NCBI RefSeq assembly: GCF_002904165.1 | Contig: NZ_CVTD020000025.1 | Coordinates: 1 to 64,000 of the forward strand | Length of the DNA stretch: 64,000 bases | Direction: 5' to 3' | Source: Herbinix hemicellulosilytica | GTDB taxonomy: Bacteria; Bacillota; Clostridia; Lachnospirales; Lachnospiraceae | Position numbers and translations under genes: made by a program | Notes under the pieces: generated by a model | Database searches by the model: none | Told to the model about the DNA's origin: nothing | Seen by the model: only the letters and a program-made list of their open reading frames with translations | Shown here: in pieces, positions 57,576 through 64,000 of the stretch | Position numbering within the stretch: position 1 is the stretch's first letter | Layout of the letters: each line of letters opens with the position of its first letter

Positions 57576-60500
57576 CTAGTCCTCGGAATCGGAAAATTCC
57601 TCACTGAATTTTCTGAAATAAATGCCGCTTTTTTCAGTAAATACAACCCTTGCCACAGTATATATAAGATTTATTTCATCCTCGCTCATATCATAGGTAT
57701 GCAGGACATGAAAGCCGGGTTTGCTGCCTGCATCATAAATCCTAAGCGAGCTTGTCATGTCATTTATCATTTCATCCAACTCCTGCAAATAGACTTGCTT
57801 GGTTTCTATCATTATTACCAAATCCACATCCAGGCGGTTGATTCTGTAGTATTCATAGGCCTTCAGAACATCCTTTATTATTCCGGCATTCTGGACTGAC
57901 TTTACAATTAAAAGCATAATCGGATTATCACCTGATATACCAAATCTCCACAAAGCACTCTGGTTTTTAATGTTCCTTATTATATTTTTCTGAGGCCCCC
58001 TGTAGGCTGCATTCGGATAGAATATCGGGCTAATAAGATCCTGAAAGGCCGTCAGCTGATTTCTGCCTATTTCAAGATACTTGAGCTCTATTTCACTCTG
58101 CAGCTTGAACTTTTCGAATACATCATCAATCCTGTATTCATTATCAAGCTCCTCGGAAATCATAACTGCCTCTTCCACGCTTTCGCATACCCCGGTTATA
58201 AAGCTGACGGATGCACTTTGGCCGGCTGGTATAATTATAGTCACACGAAGGCTCATAATCGGGTCATTGCAAAAGCCTGCCTGATTGGAGAAAGGTAGGC
58301 TTTCTACTACTGCCGCCGGATTTTCAGGACTGTTATTTCTGCCTATGAATCTCATCCTGTCATTTTCATATTCAATCTTTTTAACCGGCCTTCTGTCGGT
58401 TTTTACTGTATGCATCAGGTAGAGGCTTTCTCCTGTTTTGCCGGAACGTCTCCTGGAGAGGAATATTTTTTGCTCAGGCAAAAATTCGCTTTCTATAAAT
58501 AATTTGTTGAATGCCGGATGGCTCAGCTCAGCCAGATGGCTGTCTGCCACCACCTCAAGATAGCTGGTAATTTCCAGTCTTTTTGCTTCCTTTGAACGGT
58601 TTGTAAGTTTTACCTTTCTGATTTCAATATTATGGCTGGGTGACAGGCTCACCTGGGTATGGGTGGATATATCTCCGTCTCTCCTTTTAAACTCTGCCTT
58701 ATACGGAGAGAATATGGCCTGGTATTCGTCAGGCTCAGTCCTTGTGGGATGGTAGGTGCTGCTCCAAAGCTTGCCTGTGCCAAGATCCTTTATATAGATA
58801 TACTGACCGGTATTGGCATGGACATCAGCCCTAAAACGATGAATCATCATATTCATATATTTACTGAAGCCGTCTCCGTCCGAAGTTATCATCAGGGAGT
58901 ATTTGTTGTTGGACAGATAACATACAATCGGAACGTCCGGAGCAGGGCTTCCGACATATCTGTTGCTGTAAAGATTTTCGCGAAAATAGCTTTTGTCTAT
59001 ATTTATCGTATATCCCCTCTTGGCAAGCGATATCAAATAGGATTGCCTTTTTTCTTCAAGAAGGGCTTCGGCCGACTTCACCATAGGCTCTGCATGAAAT
59101 CTTTTTCTCATGACGCCATCATTTAAAAGATTATTGACGGCAACCAGATTCATTCCCTGATGATGGGCCATAAAGGAAGTTACGATTTTATAAGGCTTCA
59201 TATTAATGGCATCAGGTCCGTTAAAGTCCACCGCTTCGTAAAAGCCGTACTTACCATATACCCCCAGTTTTTTTAGCAGCCTTAAGTTCTTTATGCCGGC
59301 ACTGCCTGCATATTCAAGTGCTAACATTGTTGAATATGGAGATACGACAAAGGAATTTTTGCGTACCGGCTGCAGCCTCAGCTTTGGAACACCAAAGGCC
59401 CTGTATTGATAATTTGCATTCAAATCAAAGCGGTAATACTGGGATTCAGATATACCCCAAGGAATTTTCTTGGTTTTTGCATAGTGCATTTGCTGCAATA
59501 CAGCAGCTTTAGCGCTTTCTGCAAAAACCGAGCCGGAAAATTCCTTCATCACCAGATTTGGCATCAGGTATTCAAACATGGTACCACTCCAGGAGACAAA
59601 ACAGGGTATTCCCTTGATTAAGGTAAGTGGCCTGCCCAGACGGAACCAGTGCTTTAAGGGCACATCTCCCCTGGCTATAGCCAGAAAGCTGGTAAGGGCA
59701 GATTCAGAGGCTATTAAATCATAGCAGCCGCTGTCAAGGGTATTTGATGATACATGATAGCCTATATGAAACAGAAGCCTTTTTCTGTTAAAGAGGAAGC
59801 CAAAATCCATGTCGTTTAAAATACCGTCAATTTTTTTGCACAGCTCATTGATTTTTTCTGCAGTTGCCCTTGCCTTTTTGTTATCCTGAAAGACCAGCTC
59901 CATAAGGCTTGGACATGAAGCAACTGCATAATCTTTAAGATTATAGCCGGTTATTTCATCAATCAGTGTTTCTATATTTTCAGCAAGCTGGGCAAACCAG
60001 ACAGGATTTTCCTTGGGCTTTGGCTCCCTTTCTGAAATATCATCCCAGATATAGCTGATATCCTCCAATAGGTCATTAAAGGTTGAATAGCTGTCTTTAA
60101 TTTCAAATTCCGGATTGCATAACCTTGCGGTTTTTTTAATCTCCCGCAGCAAATCCCCCGTTATAACCGGAGTTCTCAGCTGTTGAAGGAGGCCGTTTTT
60201 TAAGGCAATCATATGACCGAGAAAATTACCGCTGTCAACTGTGGAAATATAATCCGGATTAAGCACCTCAAGCGTTTTTATCTGATACCAGTTATACAAA
60301 TGCCCCTTCCACTTAGGAAGCTGCATAACCGTATCAAGCAGTTTTTCAATTCTGTCTATGGTTGAGCTCAGACTTTCAAAACCCAGATCCCTGGCGGACA
60401 AAATGGCAAGGAACTGGAGGCCTATATTGGTTGGTGAGGTTTTATCGGTAATTTTTACGCTGCTTGTTATCTGATAATTATCCGGACACAGCCAATTGTT

Positions 60501-63500
60501 TTCTTGGCCGGATAACTGTTTGAAAAACTGCCAGGTATGCCTGCAGGTATCCAATAAAAATTCCCTGTCATCGGCACTGAGCGCGGCTCCTTTTTGCTCC
60601 TTGGGCCTGCTTATTAAATAGGCAATATAAAAGGCCATAATCCATAACAATACAAGTATGCCGTATATTAAATTGCCTGCTACATTAAGCCTTGCTAAAA
60701 AAAGCAGGGGCAAAATAACTGCCACAGGAAGCAGAGAACTCCACATGGATAAAAAATATCCCTTTTTAGTATTTCGTATTGAGGCATCTACCGCTTCAGC
60801 CGTGTTCCAGTTTAGTAAGTTCTTTTTACTAACGGTCAGCCGGTATAGGGTCCTGATAATTGCATCATAAGCGGAATATGCCCGGTAAGGGGTAAGCACC
60901 AGCTCAAGAAAGCTTCGCTCAAGCGTATAGTATATATCCTTAATCAGTTGCCTATACAGCAGAGCGAGCTTTGGACGGCTGATTTTCTTGGCTATTATTG
61001 TGACCAGCAAAATTATCAGGTTAAGAATATCATTGAAAAACACCAAAGGCAGCCAGAGATAAAATAGATCCGGAAGCAGAGCAAGATTTAAGATAATGAA
61101 CAGTATCTTGCTGCCAGGAACAAGGCTGCGCCTCAGATTGTCAAATATCTTCCATTTTGATAAGGCACATAAGCTTCTGCCGGTTTTGTCCTTCTTAAAG
61201 AGCCAGGGCAGAAGCTGCCAGTCGCCCCTTATCCATCTGTGTTCTCTCTTTATATACGAAAGCACACTACTTGGAAAGCTGTCCATTATTTTGGCTGCAC
61301 TTGAAAATGCGCATCTGGTATAACAGCTTTCCAGCAGGTCATGGCTTAAAACCGTATTTTCCTGAATAACTCCGTCAAGTAAATAGTGGAAGGCCTCTAC
61401 ATTATAAATTCCCTTGCCTGTGTAAATTGCCTGGCCGAAAATATCCTGATATATATCGGATATCACGGTTGAATAGCTGTCCAGCCCGGATTGACCGCCA
61501 AATATTAGGGTAAAGCGGCTGCAGTTTGCAGGGGGGATATGATTTCTTACCTCAGGCTGAATAATAACGTAACCCTCTTTCACCTTTTTAGTTTCCCTGT
61601 CAATAACCGCCCTGTTCAACGGATGATCTATAAGGCCCACAAGTTTTGCGGCATTGTCCCTGATCAGGTCAGAATCTGCATCAAGGGTAATTACATATTT
61701 GAAGCTTTTCAGCAACTGTCTGTCGCACAGAATATGTGAGAAACTGGTACCGGCCTCATCCTGTCCAACCAAAATCCTGTTAAGCTCCTCAAGCTTTCCT
61801 CTTTTTCTTTCCCAGCACATGTAGCATTTTTCCGATGGGTTCCACTTACGATAGCGGATAAAAAGGCTAAAGCGCGCAGGCTGTGCCGGATATAGCTCAT
61901 TAAGTTCATTAAGACGGTTAATAAGCGCTTCTTCTATAACAACATCTGTCTCCATCTTCTCTGCCGGAGCGTCCATGTAGTCGGCCAAAAGGGCAAAATA
62001 GAGATTATCCTGCCGGTTGGCAAGATATAGCTTATGGAGCCTTTCCATATACTCGAGTGCCTGCTCTTTTGAGGATACAATAACAGGCATGACAACAAAA
62101 GTTCTTGCACTATCCGGAATCCCGTCAAGATAGTCTAGGGCAGGTATTTTCTTAGTCTGAACAGCTCTGGTAAAGATGTTATTTACTATCTCCTGAGCTA
62201 TCCCCATAAGCAAGGGCAAGGCTGCAATTATCATTAAGATGGTTGCCACCTGCTTTGGAACTAAGCCTATAGCTTCCTTGTTCCTATAGAAGCTTGCGGC
62301 TATAATTGACGCAAGCAGGCTAATGCTTACAGCCAGCACAAAAATATATGTGGCAAAATACATTAAGCCCTTGATATTAATTCTTTTTCGTTTTATATCA
62401 GGCATGGCTTTGTGCAATAATTTTGCCTTCAACAGCTTATAACCATTGCCCATAAGATAGCTGCCTACATGATGGGGGAAGTTTAGTTCAGCCTTACCCT
62501 CCACAGCAAGCCTCAAGCATTCATCTGCAATATCAACCTCACTCAGTTTATACCTAATGGCAAGTTTTACTATTTTGCCGCGATATAAACCCTTGCTCTC
62601 TGAATCCATCCTGGGATAAACACCGTCCGGGTCCTTTGACAGGATATGCTCCAGGCTGGAAAATTCGGCATAAAATTTTTCTTCATCAATCTCATTGATT
62701 TCCCGGAGGCTGATAACCAGGGCACGGATGATAGCCTCCAGATGGGACTGGGTTTTACCCTCCTCCTGGAATATATGTGTCGGGCTAAGCTTCATGCCAT
62801 TGCCATTGCAATGGTATTCGACATAGCGCAATATATCGGTATCACTGAATGACATATTTTTAAGCAGATATATAACATGCGAGTGGAAGGAATAGTTATC
62901 CTTGCAATCCGGCTCGGTTTCACATAGCAAGGATGCGATATCCGTTATTTCCTTCCCCTGGCGCAACTTTTCCTTAACCAGTTTGTCAGCCTTAGCCTTG
63001 ATTTTGATTATTTTAAGAATATCGTCAGCAACCTCTATTATGTTTTCCAGCAGGCAAAAGCCGATAACCTCAGGAAGAACCCAGATCTCCTTGTCTGTCA
63101 AGGGTATTTCCTCCTGGTAAGCCTTCAGCATAAGGGAAATGTTTTCATAGTTGAGATGGCCTCCGGAAAGGGCGACCATTTTCTTTGCCAGTATATAAAC
63201 CCTCGGGTATCCGCGATACTGCCGGGCTTTCAAAATCGGAAGTACCTCATAGCTGGTCCCTGAGCTTCTTACCTTCTTAATCTGACGATACATCATCTGA
63301 TAATTGTCAAACAGCCATCTTGCTGCCGGTATCATGGCAATAATATCGGACGGAACAGCCGTAATGCTTTTTCTGATTTTATTCAGCCTTTTATATGCAA
63401 CCTGATTATAGTCATCGAGGACAAAATTATATCTCATCAGCCTGACATCCTTGTGCTCCGCTGCCAGAGCAAGCATTTGCCTTCTTATGTCTTCGGGCTT

Positions 63501-63677
63501 GTACATGCTTATTGTGTCTTCAGTTTCCATCTGAAAATGTATCCGTTTTCTCAAATGCCTGTAGCGGATGTACAAAAACACAAGAATGCACCAGAAAATA
63601 GCTGTCAGTACAAGTATTGCTATTAATCTGTCAGGCATATTGAGGAAAAATCTATATCCAAGCAATATGTTAAGCAC
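57576..63677 (-). CDS. Cyclic beta-1,2-glucan synthase, synthase half (GT84)
   Basis: 2,033 residues. Membrane helix at 17-37, two more near 435-500; GT84 glycosyltransferase with VITLDADSDLI (about residue 665), GKGIYNVEAF, SHDLLE and HRWIRGDWQ (about 812); further helices at 850-900 and 975-1025; a glucoamylase-like domain (about 1075-1545, TVDSGNFLGHM, CFVSWSGTMFEYLMP, TSFMAHHQGMN) and the first GH94-type supersandwich (1590-1740). It should start, elongate and cyclise beta-1,2-glucan at the membrane. With the next gene it totals about 2,845 residues, the size of intact Cgs. Start GTG with GGAGG about ten bases upstream. It ends at TAG 57576-57578. Confidence 0.93.
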   Translation of the reverse strand: MLNILLGYRFFLNMPDRLIAILVLTAIFWCILVFLYIRYRHLRKRIHFQMETEDTISMYKPEDIRRQMLALAAEHKDVRLMRYNFVLDDYNQVAYKRLNKIRKSITAVPSDIIAMIPAARWLFDNYQMMYRQIKKVRSSGTSYEVLPILKARQYRGYPRVYILAKKMVALSGGHLNYENISLMLKAYQEEIPLTDKEIWVLPEVIGFCLLENIIEVADDILKIIKIKAKADKLVKEKLRQGKEITDIASLLCETEPDCKDNYSFHSHVIYLLKNMSFSDTDILRYVEYHCNGNGMKLSPTHIFQEEGKTQSHLEAIIRALVISLREINEIDEEKFYAEFSSLEHILSKDPDGVYPRMDSESKGLYRGKIVKLAIRYKLSEVDIADECLRLAVEGKAELNFPHHVGSYLMGNGYKLLKAKLLHKAMPDIKRKRINIKGLMYFATYIFVLAVSISLLASIIAASFYRNKEAIGLVPKQVATILMIIAALPLLMGIAQEIVNNIFTRAVQTKKIPALDYLDGIPDSARTFVVMPVIVSSKEQALEYMERLHKLYLANRQDNLYFALLADYMDAPAEKMETDVVIEEALINRLNELNELYPAQPARFSLFIRYRKWNPSEKCYMCWERKRGKLEELNRILVGQDEAGTSFSHILCDRQLLKSFKYVITLDADSDLIRDNAAKLVGLIDHPLNRAVIDRETKKVKEGYVIIQPEVRNHIPPANCSRFTLIFGGQSGLDSYSTVISDIYQDIFGQAIYTGKGIYNVEAFHYLLDGVIQENTVLSHDLLESCYTRCAFSSAAKIMDSFPSSVLSYIKREHRWIRGDWQLLPWLFKKDKTGRSLCALSKWKIFDNLRRSLVPGSKILFIILNLALLPDLFYLWLPLVFFNDILNLIILLVTIIAKKISRPKLALLYRQLIKDIYYTLERSFLELVLTPYRAYSAYDAIIRTLYRLTVSKKNLLNWNTAEAVDASIRNTKKGYFLSMWSSLLPVAVILPLLFLARLNVAGNLIYGILVLLWIMAFYIAYLISRPKEQKGAALSADDREFLLDTCRHTWQFFKQLSGQENNWLCPDNYQITSSVKITDKTSPTNIGLQFLAILSARDLGFESLSSTIDRIEKLLDTVMQLPKWKGHLYNWYQIKTLEVLNPDYISTVDSGNFLGHMIALKNGLLQQLRTPVITGDLLREIKKTARLCNPEFEIKDSYSTFNDLLEDISYIWDDISEREPKPKENPVWFAQLAENIETLIDEITGYNLKDYAVASCPSLMELVFQDNKKARATAEKINELCKKIDGILNDMDFGFLFNRKRLLFHIGYHVSSNTLDSGCYDLIASESALTSFLAIARGDVPLKHWFRLGRPLTLIKGIPCFVSWSGTMFEYLMPNLVMKEFSGSVFAESAKAAVLQQMHYAKTKKIPWGISESQYYRFDLNANYQYRAFGVPKLRLQPVRKNSFVVSPYSTMLALEYAGSAGIKNLRLLKKLGVYGKYGFYEAVDFNGPDAINMKPYKIVTSFMAHHQGMNLVAVNNLLNDGVMRKRFHAEPMVKSAEALLEEKRQSYLISLAKRGYTINIDKSYFRENLYSNRYVGSPAPDVPIVCYLSNNKYSLMITSDGDGFSKYMNMMIHRFRADVHANTGQYIYIKDLGTGKLWSSTYHPTRTEPDEYQAIFSPYKAEFKRRDGDISTHTQVSLSPSHNIEIRKVKLTNRSKEAKRLEITSYLEVVADSHLAELSHPAFNKLFIESEFLPEQKIFLSRRRSGKTGESLYLMHTVKTDRRPVKKIEYENDRMRFIGRNNSPENPAAVVESLPFSNQAGFCNDPIMSLRVTIIIPAGQSASVSFITGVCESVEEAVMISEELDNEYRIDDVFEKFKLQSEIELKYLEIGRNQLTAFQDLISPIFYPNAAYRGPQKNIIRNIKNQSALWRFGISGDNPIMLLIVKSVQNAGIIKDVLKAYEYYRINRLDVDLVIMIETKQVYLQELDEMINDMTSSLRIYDAGSKPGFHVLHTYDMSEDEINLIYTVARVVFTEKSGIYFRKFSEEFSDSED

Positions 63678-64000
63678 TTTCGTGGCTCCTCCTTACCAAA
63701 AGTTAATTCTTCAAATATATGCCAATCAAGACTAAAGCATTATCTTATATATAGTTTGTCTTTTTTTAAAATAAAAAAACAGCCCAATATTATATTGTGC
63801 CATTTTTGTCATATCTTATTATTTTTTAATTTAATTATGTTATATATTGCTGCCACCACTTAATAGGCATTCATATTTGGTTGGCAAACCCACTTTTATG
63901 ATAAACATATAAGGTTTAATATTAAAATACTAATCGGAGACATACCTGCACAGCAAATAGTTTTATTGTATAAAACAAAAAAAGCCCAAAAGCATGCACT
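63678..64000. other. Upstream region of the glucan synthase gene
   Basis: No gene found. It must hold the promoter of the synthase; a TAAGAT/GATAAT-like -10 lies near 63735-63750 without a clear -35. The last bases (poly-A then GCCC) may be the edge of a terminator of a gene beyond the window. Confidence 0.4.

Overview
The window looks like chromosomal DNA of a low-GC, motile anaerobic Firmicute, most likely a clostridium of the Lachnospiraceae type. The evidence is AT-rich spacers, strong AGGAGG ribosome binding sites, consensus sigma-A promoters, T-box leaders, an FMN riboswitch, an mbl-flhO-flhP locus, a pyrophosphate-type phosphofructokinase and a cyclic glucan synthase. Almost everything up to 45.8 kb lies on the minus strand, so this is probably one arm of the chromosome. 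No phage, plasmid backbone or CRISPR array is visible.

Layout. 0-0.5 kb: two tRNA-Ser genes. 0.6-6.3 kb: ispD, tsaD, a one-TM protein and rnz, then, behind a strong terminator, tsaE-tsaB-rimI and a small CxxC protein; three of the four t6A-modification partners are therefore here. 6.6-10.9 kb: an FMN-riboswitch-controlled riboflavin transporter, a YdcF-like protein and tex. 11-15.4 kb: an aspartate-family operon (ACT-domain protein, hom, a phosphoglycerate-mutase-like proposed homoserine kinase, lysC). 15.7-18.1 kb: a polar amino acid ABC transporter. 18.1-23.1 kb: cheW, prfB with its programmed frameshift, secA and hpf. 23.1-23.9 kb: a gene-free AT-rich spacer with a tight DnaA-box cluster. 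23.9-28.2 kb: a PilZ protein, an ISL3 element with 8-bp target duplications, an SH3-NlpC/P60 hydrolase and trxB. 28.7-34.1 kb: a CvfB-like S1 protein, yvyF, comF, a nucleotidyltransferase and recD2. 34.2-37.3 kb: mbl with flagellar basal-body genes. 37.9-42.8 kb: the str operon (rpsL-rpsG-fusA-tuf), detached from rpoBC. 43-45.9 kb: a membrane metallopeptidase/TPR pair and an IS30 element. 46-54.9 kb: trpB2 behind a Trp T-box, plsC, an SH3-SleB-like hydrolase, a PPi-dependent phosphofructokinase and a trpXYZ-type transporter behind a second Trp T-box. 55-63.7 kb: a cyclic beta-1,2-glucan synthase system divided into two genes.

The points most worth a second look are the cyclic glucan synthase, whose halves lie in the same frame and are separated by a single amber codon; the DnaA-box cluster far from any visible dnaA; the two Trp T-boxes that join a stand-alone TrpB2 and an ABC importer into one regulon; a likely AUU start of recD2; a pair of paralogous wall hydrolases that share a double SH3 module but carry different catalytic domains; and a membrane peptidase/TPR pair of unknown role. 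All functional calls rest on motifs and context read by eye, with no database search.
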